From: Sedimenticola thiotaurini
GTDB lineage: Bacteria > Pseudomonadota > Gammaproteobacteria > Chromatiales > Chromatiaceae
Reading direction: 5' to 3'
NCBI RefSeq assembly: GCF_001007875.1
Contig: NZ_CP011412.1
Location: 2,604,001 to 2,668,000 of the forward strand
DNA: 64,000 nt
The translations under genes and the position numbers were made by a program. Below the pieces are notes generated by a model that made no database searches, was not told where the DNA came from, and saw only the letters and a list, made by a program, of their open reading frames with translations. Positions 45,172-53,230 of this stretch are shown in pieces (the stretch's first letter is position 1; each line of letters opens with the position of its first letter).

Positions 45172-46052
45172 AAACCGTTATCCAGCAGTTTGACCGACTC
45201 GACAATGCCTTCGTACAACAGATCGTTGCCCTCTATAAAACCATCCAGGTTCATCTGATCCAGCAGCTCCCTTCCTGCAGCAGTGGATGACATATCAAGC
45301 AGGGCTTTCTGCAACGCAATAAATAGCGCCGGGGAGATATCCTGGCGGGTCACCAGTGGCGGAAAACCGAACTGTTCCGATTTCATCACCACCCGCGTGC
45401 CGGCCGTCAGCGTCGGATCGTGTCTGGACAGAGTCTCCCAGACATAGCCGTCCACCGCGCCGCCCTGGGCGATGCCGTCCGACACCGCCTTGACCACATC
45501 CCGATGTGACCAGGCAAAAAAACTCTTGGCAAAAAAACGATGGGGCTCGATGCCCTTTTTAAGCAGCCTGACCTGTGGATAGAGATAGCCGGAGTTGGAA
45601 TCGGGATCGGAGTAGACAAACACTTTGCGTTGCAGATCCTCCACATCCCCGGTGGCTGTATCGGAGGATGGAACGATCAGGTAGGAGCGGTAAAACGGAT
45701 TTCCGTTAAACAGCGGAACCCCGAGCAGTTTCAGCTTTTCCCGGTTCCTTACATACGGATAGCCGCACAACCAGGCCGCATCCAGATCCCCATCCAGCAG
45801 CAGATCTGTCACCTCCTTGTAGGTCTGGCGCTGCACAAACTTGACCGGGGTTTTCAGATGGTGGGCCAGGTACGCCTCCCACCTCTTCAGAAACGAAGTC
45901 TGGTCGGTGAGAATGACCGGCGTCAGGCCGATACGATACCCCTCCTCCCCATCCGCCAGCAGACCCTCTGCCACCAACAGGCCGCTGATCAGCCAGACGC
46001 CGATCAACACTTTTTGCCAGGCAATCATTTTTCGCCGAGTAAAAGACCCCAT
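45168..46052 (-). CDS. PhnD-like periplasmic substrate-binding protein, probable co-sensor
   Basis: 294 residues with an N-terminal signal (KVLIGVWLISGLLVAEGLLA). The mature part has the phosphate/phosphonate-binding fold signatures GLTPVILTDQTS, DGDLDAAWLCGYPYV, VFVYSDPDSNSGYLYP and FAWSHRDVVKAVSDG. No ABC permease or ATPase is nearby; instead it overlaps the sensor kinase gene by four bases. Proteins of this type (AioX, ArxX) bind arsenite and signal through the adjacent kinase, and TtrS has a comparable fold fused to its kinase. The ligand of this one is unknown. Confidence 0.9.
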   Translation of the reverse strand: MGSFTRRKMIAWQKVLIGVWLISGLLVAEGLLADGEEGYRIGLTPVILTDQTSFLKRWEAYLAHHLKTPVKFVQRQTYKEVTDLLLDGDLDAAWLCGYPYVRNREKLKLLGVPLFNGNPFYRSYLIVPSSDTATGDVEDLQRKVFVYSDPDSNSGYLYPQVRLLKKGIEPHRFFAKSFFAWSHRDVVKAVSDGIAQGGAVDGYVWETLSRHDPTLTAGTRVVMKSEQFGFPPLVTRQDISPALFIALQKALLDMSSTAAGRELLDQMNLDGFIEGNDLLYEGIVESVKLLDNGL

Positions 46053-46057
46053 TATTA

Positions 46058-46894
46058 TTATTCTCTGAACGATAAAGTTCTGATCTCTCCAGCCAGGACC
46101 ACTTGACCGGGATCCTCAACATCCAGTCCACCCGCCCTGAAGCGATAAATCAGCTTAACACGAATCCGCCGGCTCGCCCCATGCAGCGAAGTCTCGACCA
46201 CCTTACCCACACCAGGGGGCAAGGTGTTTTCCCGCCAGCCGGCTGTTATCGAATGTAGCCAGCCGAACCGATACTGGCGATCCTCCAGGCGCCTGCCCCG
46301 GCTGTCCAGTTGTTCAACCAACAACCAGACCGAGCGCCCGGTGGTACCGCCGGGCAGGGCGTGTCCCGCTTTATGGCGAATACGGATCAAGGCTGTATCA
46401 CCGCCCGGATCACGCCGGAAAGCGATAGTCAGTGTGGCTATCCCCTGCAGAAAACCGGGCCGGGTCGGTCCCTGGAAATCGTGGCTGAACGACGCATCCG
46501 GCAGATGGCAGGTGAGGCAATCATCGCCCCGCCGGGCCGCCGGTGAGTTGCGGAAACTGCGCAGGGTGATCTCACCGGGAGCGTCATGACAGGGCGCACA
46601 GGCGGCCGGCACCTGCACCCTGGGGTAGGGATGGGCACTCAAACCGTGACAATCGATACAGGTCACACCGGCTGAGCCGGTCGGGGAATGGCAGCGGAGA
46701 CAGCTTTCCGGTGAGCCGTTTTGTCGCCACTCCTCCCGAAACGTGGCGGTTTCCGCAGCGATCGCCATGCGACTTTGCTGAAACTCTGCCTGCTGCCTGG
46801 GATGGCACGCCGCGCAGGCGTTATCCCTATCTGCAGTTGCCCCTACCCCCCCACTGAACAGGGGCAACAGTAACGCTGCAATCCACGCTTTCAT
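46058..46894 (-). CDS. Pentahaem c-type cytochrome
   Basis: 278 residues with a signal peptide (AWIAALLLPLFSGGVGA). Five CxxCH haem sites: CAACH (27), CLRCH (65), CIDCH (79), CAPCH (99) and CLTCH (126). Extra histidines that could be distal ligands lie between them. Residues 150-278 have no haem motif and look like a beta domain (RIRHKAGHALPGGTTGRSVWLLVEQ). The pattern recalls the cytochrome c554 and multihaem electron-carrier families. It overlaps the rhodanese gene by four bases. A periplasmic electron carrier for the molybdoenzyme is the simplest role. Confidence 0.93.
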   Translation of the reverse strand: MKAWIAALLLPLFSGGVGATADRDNACAACHPRQQAEFQQSRMAIAAETATFREEWRQNGSPESCLRCHSPTGSAGVTCIDCHGLSAHPYPRVQVPAACAPCHDAPGEITLRSFRNSPAARRGDDCLTCHLPDASFSHDFQGPTRPGFLQGIATLTIAFRRDPGGDTALIRIRHKAGHALPGGTTGRSVWLLVEQLDSRGRRLEDRQYRFGWLHSITAGWRENTLPPGVGKVVETSLHGASRRIRVKLIYRFRAGGLDVEDPGQVVLAGEIRTLSFRE

Positions 46895-47370
46895 TCAAAC
46901 ACATGGGCCGGCTCGCCCCCTTCACACAGACCCCGTGGTATCAGGAACGGCACACTACCGGGCCGGGTGTAAGAGAACTCCGGCGTCTCCATCTCACCAC
47001 CCGCCGCCAGCCATGCCGCGAGCCCACCCTGCAACACCCGAACCTGATGACCGGCATCGACCAACCGTGTCACCCAGGCGGTAGTCAGGACATGGTCAGC
47101 CCCTTCGGGAGTCAGCAGGACCAATGCACCACCGCTACCATCGGGCAGATAGCCTTTGGGCTCCAGGCCGCCATTCAGTGCACCGGGAATGGTTCCGGCG
47201 TGGTACGCGGCCCGACCCCGCACATCCAGAACCAGGGGCGGTTCAGTGGTATCCAACCATGCAATCAAGGCCTGGGCAGAGACCGTTTCCCACTGGCTGG
47301 AGAGGGCCACCGACCCCATCAGCAGACAGGCGACCAGAAACGGGCCGGTCGGAAACAGCTGCTTTTTCAC
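46891..47370 (-). CDS. Rhodanese-like protein lacking the catalytic cysteine
   Basis: 159 residues. A hydrophobic N-terminal segment (PFLVACLLMGSVALSSQ) can act as a signal or anchor. The rhodanese fold is visible as PPLVLDVRGRAAYHAGTIPGAL and VRVLQGGLAAWLAAGG. Where the active-site loop should carry Cys, the sequence reads LVLLTPEGADH, so sulfur transfer by the usual persulfide is not expected. It may bind without catalysis. Four-base overlaps join it to both neighbours. Confidence 0.85.
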   Translation of the reverse strand: MKKQLFPTGPFLVACLLMGSVALSSQWETVSAQALIAWLDTTEPPLVLDVRGRAAYHAGTIPGALNGGLEPKGYLPDGSGGALVLLTPEGADHVLTTAWVTRLVDAGHQVRVLQGGLAAWLAAGGEMETPEFSYTRPGSVPFLIPRGLCEGGEPAHVFE

Positions 47371-48116
47371 GCTTCACCCACAGGGACTCCCATTACTTCG
47401 GGCACAGCCACTTCCTGGAACGCAGTCGGCGCAGTCAGCGCCTGTCGCAGCAGATCCATACCCGCCTCACGCGCCAGTTGCTGATCAATCACCACGGCCG
47501 TAGCGCCATCCACACAGGCCAGGTTGCGCAGATGGGCCACCTCTTTCGCCCCGCCGGATATCCAGATTGCCAACGGACAGTCGCTGATCTTCTCCAGCAT
47601 CTCCAGCGCCAACCCCTTGCCACGTACCTCCGCCTCCCGGGAGTCGAGCCACAGGGTATCAAAACCGAGATCAATCGCCCGGGTAACCGCCTCCACAAGG
47701 GAGACGTCCCCATCGGTTACCTGCCAGCCCTTTATGCTGGCGGAATCCGGAATATAAAAAGAGAAACCCTCGCCTATTGCCGGACCGGAGAAACGGTAGC
47801 TGATAGCGGGTTTGTACACCGTCAATTGGGGGACCCAGGTCAGCTCAGGCCACTCATCCCGCATCCGTGCCGTCTCGGCCAGGCCCCTGGTACAGACCCA
47901 GAGACAGCTGTCATCTTCCAGCCAGTCACTCTCCTGCTCCGGGTCTCCATCGATCAGCAGCGTATCGCCGACAGGTATCACCCTGCGCTGTTCCGGCCTA
48001 CAGCTGCCCGGAGCAACAACCAGACCATCCGCACCGGCCAGACAGGTGTGCAGCGCTTCCTGCTGCTCCGCTACTGGCGGTTTATACTGCACAAACAGTT
48101 TCAACTCTTCACTCAT
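47367..48116 (-). CDS. Unknown protein of the molybdoenzyme locus
   Basis: 249 residues, no signal peptide or membrane helix. The C-terminal half alternates strands and helices (FDTLWLDSREAEV, CPLAIWISGGAKEVAHLRN, DGATAVVIDQQLARE), as in a TIM-barrel end, and the last part faintly recalls HisA-type phosphate-binding loops. The N-terminal half has no recognised motif. It lies between the second Mrp-like ATPase and the rhodanese gene, overlapping the latter by four bases, so it is surely part of the operon. No function is proposed. Confidence 0.8.
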   Translation of the reverse strand: MSEELKLFVQYKPPVAEQQEALHTCLAGADGLVVAPGSCRPEQRRVIPVGDTLLIDGDPEQESDWLEDDSCLWVCTRGLAETARMRDEWPELTWVPQLTVYKPAISYRFSGPAIGEGFSFYIPDSASIKGWQVTDGDVSLVEAVTRAIDLGFDTLWLDSREAEVRGKGLALEMLEKISDCPLAIWISGGAKEVAHLRNLACVDGATAVVIDQQLAREAGMDLLRQALTAPTAFQEVAVPEVMGVPVGEA

Positions 48117-48128
48117 GTTGTGCCTCTG

Positions 48129-49064
48129 TTAATCGTCCAACAGGTTTTCCCAAAACGCCTCATGCTCTGCCCGGGCTTCCGCATCACTGTCCCGTGCCCG
48201 GAAAATGCGCTCCTTCTCCAGCGCCGCCTCCAGTTCCGCCGCCAGACCAACGAATGCGGCAGCCACCGCCCCTTCCGGCCGGCTCTTCACCAGGGGGGTT
48301 CCGGCATCCGCCAGCAGTTGCCCTTCGGGATCAAGGGGTACGCCCCCAAGCAGGCGCACATGTTTGCGTTGCGCCAGGGTACTCACTGTGCCATCGGGGA
48401 ACAGCGCCTGTTGCTCACCACAACAGGGACAGATGTAACTGGTCATATTTTCCACGATGCCGAATACCGGAATATCCAGGTCGTGGAACATGGCGATTCC
48501 GCGCGCCGCATCCACCACCGAGAGTTTCTGCGGCGTGGTGACCAACACAGCTCCGGTGACCGGTATCTGTTCCAGAATGGTGAGGGGCACATCGCCCGTA
48601 CCCGGTGGCAGATCCACCAGCAATATATCCAGTTCCGGCCAGGCAATATCATGGAACATCTGCAGCAGCGCCTGGGTAACCAGTGGCCCCTTCCAGACCA
48701 GCGCGGCCTCCGGTGGCAGAACATTGCCAACGGATACGGTCCAGACACCGTAGTTGTCCACCGGCAGGGTCCGGCCATCCGCATCGGTTGGGAGTTCCCG
48801 ATCCGTACCCATCATCCGGGTAATCGACGGACCGTAGAGATCCGCATCAAGAATGCCCACCCGCTTGCCGGCCTGGGCCAGGGCACAGGCCAGATTGACC
48901 GTGACCGTGGACTTTCCCACGCCACCCTTGCCACTGGCTACCAGTACGATATTCTCGATGCCCGCTATGGACTGCTGCGGTTCGGCATACCAGGGCTGTG
49001 CTCCGGGGGTCGGCTCTGTGTTGCCCAAAGTGACTGGTATGGGAAATTCCGGGATTTCGCTCAT
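48129..49064 (-). CDS. Mrp/NBP35-family P-loop ATPase, second copy
   Basis: 311 residues. Deviant Walker A ASGKGGVGKST (about residues 43-53), switch I ADLYGPSITRMMG, switch II LLVDLPPGTGDV, and the C-terminal CxxC that binds a bridging 4Fe-4S cluster, here CPCCG. Mrp/NBP35 proteins carry iron-sulfur clusters to apoproteins. It lacks the N-terminal MIP18-like domain that the first copy has. The start overlaps the stop of the first copy by four bases. Confidence 0.92.
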   Translation of the reverse strand: MSEIPEFPIPVTLGNTEPTPGAQPWYAEPQQSIAGIENIVLVASGKGGVGKSTVTVNLACALAQAGKRVGILDADLYGPSITRMMGTDRELPTDADGRTLPVDNYGVWTVSVGNVLPPEAALVWKGPLVTQALLQMFHDIAWPELDILLVDLPPGTGDVPLTILEQIPVTGAVLVTTPQKLSVVDAARGIAMFHDLDIPVFGIVENMTSYICPCCGEQQALFPDGTVSTLAQRKHVRLLGGVPLDPEGQLLADAGTPLVKSRPEGAVAAAFVGLAAELEAALEKERIFRARDSDAEARAEHEAFWENLLDD

Positions 49065-50131
49065 CGGCTCACCTCCTCCTGTTCAGTCAGTTTCAAAGCG
49101 TCCGCAACAGACCGGGCAAGCGTATGGAAATGCAAGCCGTGGCCGGTGGCATCACGGGCCACCGGATGGCCCGTGTCGGAACCCACCGCCACGTCCGGCA
49201 TGAACGGCAGCTGGGCCAGCAGAGGCAGGCCGGTCTGACGGGAAAGTTCGGTCGCTCCACCCGCTCCGAACAGGGCTCCCACATGTCCGCAACTGCGGCA
49301 GCTGACACCGGCCATATTCTCCACCAGGCCGAGACATGGCACCGCCAGGTCCGCAAACATCTCCAGGCCGCGCCGCACATCGTCGATAGCCACCTGGCCC
49401 GGGGATGTGACTGTAACCACGCCGGAGAGGGCCACGCTCTGCGCCACCGCCATATGCACATCGGAAGTACCCGGTGGCAGATCAACCAGCAGCAGATCCA
49501 GTTCTCCCCAGTCGATATCGTAAAACAGCTGTGGCAGTCCCTCGTCGATCAGTGATCCACGCCAGATCAGTGCCTGCTCTTCCGGTAACAGCAGCCCGAG
49601 GGACATCATGCGTACCCCATAGGCTTCCCGGGGCTCGATCCGGTCGCCATCGGCGGTCATCTCGGCACGACCAGTGACCCCCAGCAGGGTGGGGGCGGAC
49701 GGCCCGTAGACATCCGCATCCAGCAGTCCCACAGAGAAGCCCTGTGCAGCCAGTGCTACCGCGATGTTGACCGTCACCGTTGATTTGCCTACCCCGCCCT
49801 TGCCGCTGTGTATGCCCACAACACGCCGGACTCCGGGTAGAGCGGCTCTCTTTGCTATCGACTGGGGACGGGGTTTCACCACCGCACGCTCAACCCCCGG
49901 CAGCGCCTCCACCAGGGGAGTTATTGCCCCAGCCAGTGCCTCCTGCAGCTCGTCGGAGAGATGCTCCGTATCGAGCAGTACCCGCACCGCACCACCGGTG
50001 GCAACCACGTCGTAGACCTGTCCGGCGCTGACTACGTCAGGCCCCTCTTCGGACAGGCTAAGCTGGCTCAATGCAGCCAGTACCTGCTCCTCCAGGCTCT
50101 GCATCGCTTGATATGAACAATTCAGGGACAT
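49061..50131 (-). CDS. Mrp/NBP35-family P-loop ATPase, first copy with MIP18-like N-terminus
   Basis: 356 residues. The first 100 residues form a MIP18/DUF59-like domain (EEQVLAALSQLSLSEEGPDVV), followed by the ATPase: GIHSGKGGVGKST, DADVYGPSAPTLLG, LLLVDLPPGTSDVH and the cluster-binding pair in CRSCG. This is the standard bacterial Mrp (ApbC) form. Being inside a redox operon and next to a second, shorter copy suggests dedicated iron-sulfur maturation for the many clusters encoded here. Confidence 0.92.
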   Translation of the reverse strand: MSLNCSYQAMQSLEEQVLAALSQLSLSEEGPDVVSAGQVYDVVATGGAVRVLLDTEHLSDELQEALAGAITPLVEALPGVERAVVKPRPQSIAKRAALPGVRRVVGIHSGKGGVGKSTVTVNIAVALAAQGFSVGLLDADVYGPSAPTLLGVTGRAEMTADGDRIEPREAYGVRMMSLGLLLPEEQALIWRGSLIDEGLPQLFYDIDWGELDLLLVDLPPGTSDVHMAVAQSVALSGVVTVTSPGQVAIDDVRRGLEMFADLAVPCLGLVENMAGVSCRSCGHVGALFGAGGATELSRQTGLPLLAQLPFMPDVAVGSDTGHPVARDATGHGLHFHTLARSVADALKLTEQEEVSR

Positions 50132-50424
50132 AGAAACTCTTCCTTCAAATAGTGCTGAATAATCAGCGCTTCTTCGGCACTGATGACCTCATCAGCACCC
50201 TGTTCACGACGCATGACCTCCACAATGGCCGGCAGCAGCACCGGAGGGAATTCACACAATCGTTCAACCCGCAGTTCATGACAGCTTGAGCAGCGTGCCT
50301 GGAACAGCTCTTCGGGCGTTCCCGGCTGCCGCCACCAGCCGTAGATCAGCACCACCAGAGCGATCAGCAAGCCTGTCACCAGCCAGCCTGGTCTACCCGG
50401 ACAACATGTCGAGCCACGCTTCAT
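50122..50424 (-). CDS. Small membrane-anchored monohaem cytochrome c
   Basis: About 100 residues. A membrane segment (WLVTGLLIALVVLIYGWW) precedes one haem site, CSSCH at residues 45-49, with Met71 a plausible distal ligand in IVEVMRREQGADEVISAEEA. The final EEALIIQHYLKEEFLCP is like the last helix of small class I cytochromes. ATG 50424 lies inside the end of the upstream ferredoxin gene (32-base overlap); a longer frame upstream is a shadow of that gene. Its own end overlaps the first Mrp gene by 10 bases. Confidence 0.85.
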   Translation of the reverse strand: MKRGSTCCPGRPGWLVTGLLIALVVLIYGWWRQPGTPEELFQARCSSCHELRVERLCEFPPVLLPAIVEVMRREQGADEVISAEEALIIQHYLKEEFLCP

Positions 50425-51544
50425 CCAGCTCCTGCTCGTTACTGCAGACCTGACACTGATCGGTCGCCTGATCGGCCGGTACGAACGGTGTACCGCAACG
50501 ACTACAGGGCCGCTGCCGACGCAGGAACAGCTGCACCCGGCCCCGGTCGAGCTCATCCAGACGCCCGGCAGCCTGCGGGATCATCGCCTGCTCGGGACAG
50601 ATTCGTTCACACAGGGAGCAATCGGTACAGAGCGTCGGATCGAAACTCAGTTCACGCCTCTCGGCCGTTTCCAACGCGCACAACGCACCGGTCGGACAAC
50701 GCTCCCCGCACACCAGACAGCCGCTGCAGTCGGCACTCACCGAACGCAACCGCCAAGGCAGCGGTCCGGTAAGACGCCAGGGCACCCGGTCCGCCCGGCT
50801 GACCAGGACCGATTGATACTGCACCGCCCGTTGTGGATAGACACTGCTCTGGTAAAACGGCAGTGCCTCTTCATCCTGCTCCTCAGGATCCAGACCAGGT
50901 ACAATCCAATCCACCGCCTGGTTGACCGCCTGCGCCCCACCGAAACGGAGAAATGCCCGTCGGCTCAGATGGGGTTGATCCTGATATTCCCGGGTCTTAC
51001 CGGCGGTCACACTATCGGGGGTCAGCTCTATCCGGGGAGCCCCCTCACCCAGCCATTCGGATACCGTTTGCACCACCTTTTCGATCGATTCCCGCGCATC
51101 ACCGTATCTGCACCCTTCGCAGTTATTCAGGCCGTGCAACCCCAGCACGCTCACCCCTTCCGCCCGGGCCGCCGCGATCAGTCGTGCATCGAGCACGCTG
51201 TGACACGGGATAACGATGCCACCGCCCTTGTCACTGCTGGCACGACAGTGCAGATCAACCTGCGCCTGGTCAGCCAGTGTTGCGATGAAGCGCTCCGGGA
51301 CAAATCCTCTGGAGCGCAGGGCTCCGGCCGGACAACCGGGCAGACAGCTGTTACAACCGGTACAGCGGTCGGGATCCAGGTCGATAGCGTCCGGCGACAG
51401 GCTGAGGGCATCGGACGGACAGATATCCTGGCAGTTGGTGCACGTCAGGGTGCGACCCCGCAGGTTGGTACACAGCTCCTCTTCAATGATCAATTCCGAC
51501 AGATTCAGAAAACCATCGGCCTGTTCATGGGCAGTCAGTTGCAT
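50393..51544 (-). CDS. Multi-cluster ferredoxin fusion with an internal twin-arginine motif
   Basis: 383 residues. N-terminal module: CTNCQDICP and CTGCNSCLPGCP (about 35-72), then further cysteines in HCRASSDKGGG, IPCHSVLDA and NCEGCRYG (142-145). At 194-200 is SRRAFLR, an exact twin-arginine-type motif, but inside the chain. The second module has CSGCLVCGERCP (273-283) and CTDCSLCERICP (306-316), followed by a zinc-ribbon or rubredoxin-like pair, CSRC and CQVC (347-367). The second half resembles NapF/MauM ferredoxins starting at their SRR segment. Probably a soluble electron carrier or maturation factor of the locus. Confidence 0.88.
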   Translation of the reverse strand: MQLTAHEQADGFLNLSELIIEEELCTNLRGRTLTCTNCQDICPSDALSLSPDAIDLDPDRCTGCNSCLPGCPAGALRSRGFVPERFIATLADQAQVDLHCRASSDKGGGIVIPCHSVLDARLIAAARAEGVSVLGLHGLNNCEGCRYGDARESIEKVVQTVSEWLGEGAPRIELTPDSVTAGKTREYQDQPHLSRRAFLRFGGAQAVNQAVDWIVPGLDPEEQDEEALPFYQSSVYPQRAVQYQSVLVSRADRVPWRLTGPLPWRLRSVSADCSGCLVCGERCPTGALCALETAERRELSFDPTLCTDCSLCERICPEQAMIPQAAGRLDELDRGRVQLFLRRQRPCSRCGTPFVPADQATDQCQVCSNEQELDEAWLDMLSG

Positions 51545-51969
51545 TACACCGCCTCCTCGCTCTCCCTGGAGAGCGACTCGGCGGGAATCTTTCTTCCCAA
51601 CCAGTGGGTGAGTGCTACCGCACTGACCATGTTGGTCGCCAGGGGTACGTTATTGAGATCGCAGACCCGATAAAACGGGGTGATGTCGGGTTCATCAGCT
51701 GCCGGCGTCTCCGGATCGCGAATAAAGTAGACCGCCCGGATGGAGTTGGTGCAGATCAGTCCGCAAAGTTGAATCTCTCCTCCCTTTTTTCCGGAGAAGA
51801 GATGGGTCACTTCCAGCCCCACTTCCCGCTCGATCGCTTCGCCGGTCTCGGAGGTGGCCAGCAGTCGATAACCCTCAAACACCAGACGCTGCTTTTTGAT
51901 CAGTTTGATCAGCTCCGGCAATTTACGCTCATGGGCGATCATAATAATTGTCTGTCCCGCTCCAGCCAT
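51544..51969 (-). CDS. Methylglyoxal-synthase-like domain protein, altered active site
   Basis: 141 residues. The MGS fold is clear: IIMIAHERKL, LLATSETGEAI, HLFSGKKGGEIQLCGLI, YFIRDPETPAADEPD and LNNVPLATNMVSA. Compared with E. coli MgsA, His19 and Asp91 are kept (His13, Asp85) and Asp101 is Asp95, but Asp20 is Glu14, Asp71 is Glu65 and His98 is Asp92. True methylglyoxal synthesis is therefore doubtful; the domain may bind a phosphorylated or oxyanion ligand, as in carbamoyl phosphate synthetase. The stop shares a base with the next start, so it is firmly in the operon. Confidence 0.82.
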   Translation of the reverse strand: MAGAGQTIIMIAHERKLPELIKLIKKQRLVFEGYRLLATSETGEAIEREVGLEVTHLFSGKKGGEIQLCGLICTNSIRAVYFIRDPETPAADEPDITPFYRVCDLNNVPLATNMVSAVALTHWLGRKIPAESLSRESEEAV

Positions 51970-52078
51970 CTTGCCTAGCCTCTGGGGTAATGGTTAAAAA
52001 GGATGAAACGTCCCTGTTTCAAAGCGGAATGGAGGACTTTCATTAGGTTGCCCGCCTCAACCCTCCGGACATCCATGT

Positions 52079-53230
52079 TCAGGAAACCGCCGAACAGCAG
52101 CGGTTAAAAACAGGCGCCCCATTACCCGATCCATCCCGCAAACCAAACAGGTTCCGGTACAGCTTCCTATGCCCCGTCGCAAGGGCATCCACCGATACCA
52201 GCGGATCATCCCGGGCATCCAGACTGGCTTTTATATCCGGCAGCCACGCCGGCTGTTTCAGCCAGCGCTCCATGGCGCCATGATCCTGATGGGAGAATGT
52301 CACCCCATGTACGCCATCAATAAAATCGGCGCCCTGCACCCGATCAGATCGCAATACCGGCAATCGCAACGCGGCCGCCAGATCCAGCAGCGGGCTTTTG
52401 CACTGTTTGATATAGGGCATCAGAAGCAGGTCGGCATCACGAAACAGCGACGTCACCTCTTGCGGTGCCACATAGCGGTCGATAAGGGTAAATCGCATGG
52501 CCCGCTTGGCGGCGGCCAACAGCTCTTCCGGCACACCGCGCAGCACTCCCTCGCCCGCCACGATCAGGTGCATATCAGCGGGCCAGTCATTACACGCCAC
52601 CGTGGTCAGCAGTTGGTCGAGACCTTTACGCCGGCAGCCGTGTCCGAAAAACAGCAGACGTCGTTCGCCCGGCTGTTTCTGCGGCGCGGGCGAGCAGGCA
52701 GCAACCCCCGCTGGTTGTATCGCCAGGTAATTGGGGCTGCCGGGTAACAGGGTCACCTGTTCGTGGGGAGTATCCAGTAACTCATCCAGCGCCCAGACCA
52801 GATGTTTATCACGGGCGACCACGCAATCCAGTTTCCGGTACAGCACCCGGTAGGCCGGCATCAGCAACCAGCGCCGTTCGTGGGGAAGAATGTTGTGGGG
52901 CGTATAGATCACTTTGATGCCGCGACGCTGTGCCCAGCGAACGAAATGGATCGCCAGCAAGGGGTTATCCACCCACTGCAGATGGACAACATCGGGGTTT
53001 ACCGCCTGAACCTGCCGCCGCACGCAGCGCCAGCCTCGATAACCACTCTCCAGACAGGCCTGCTTGTGAAACGGCACGGTCCAGCCTTGCAGCTCATCAC
53101 GCCTGCCGGTCAGCAGGTGCACTTCCAAATCTGCCCGGTGCAGTCCATAGGCCAAGGCATGGGTGTAGTGGCTCAGAAAACCGCGGCCTGAAGCCTCTAC
53201 TAGGAGAATGCGCACTGACCGGCCGTTCAC
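52079..53230 (-). CDS. Glycosyltransferase, GT4-like
   Basis: 383 residues with GT-B architecture. The N-terminal domain has ILLVEASGRGFLSHYTHALA and DVVHLQWVDNP; the C-terminal domain has RLLFFGHGCRRKGLDQLL (donor-binding) and LLLMPYIKQCKSPLLDLAAALRLPVL, in place of the common E-x7-E. A role in a sugar-coat or lipid glycan would be usual, and its position between torD and the MGS-like gene is puzzling. Its ATG overlaps the torD stop by four bases. A 109-base gap follows it. Confidence 0.88.
   Translation of the reverse strand: MNGRSVRILLVEASGRGFLSHYTHALAYGLHRADLEVHLLTGRRDELQGWTVPFHKQACLESGYRGWRCVRRQVQAVNPDVVHLQWVDNPLLAIHFVRWAQRRGIKVIYTPHNILPHERRWLLMPAYRVLYRKLDCVVARDKHLVWALDELLDTPHEQVTLLPGSPNYLAIQPAGVAACSPAPQKQPGERRLLFFGHGCRRKGLDQLLTTVACNDWPADMHLIVAGEGVLRGVPEELLAAAKRAMRFTLIDRYVAPQEVTSLFRDADLLLMPYIKQCKSPLLDLAAALRLPVLRSDRVQGADFIDGVHGVTFSHQDHGAMERWLKQPAWLPDIKASLDARDDPLVSVDALATGHRKLYRNLFGLRDGSGNGAPVFNRCCSAVS

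Noticed and set aside
47124-49238. A 704-codon plus-strand open frame
   Set aside because: It lies opposite a chain of overlapping minus-strand genes with clear domains (rhodanese, Mrp ATPases). Long antisense frames are common in GC-rich DNA, and the translation is Pro/Arg/His/Gln-rich with no domain.
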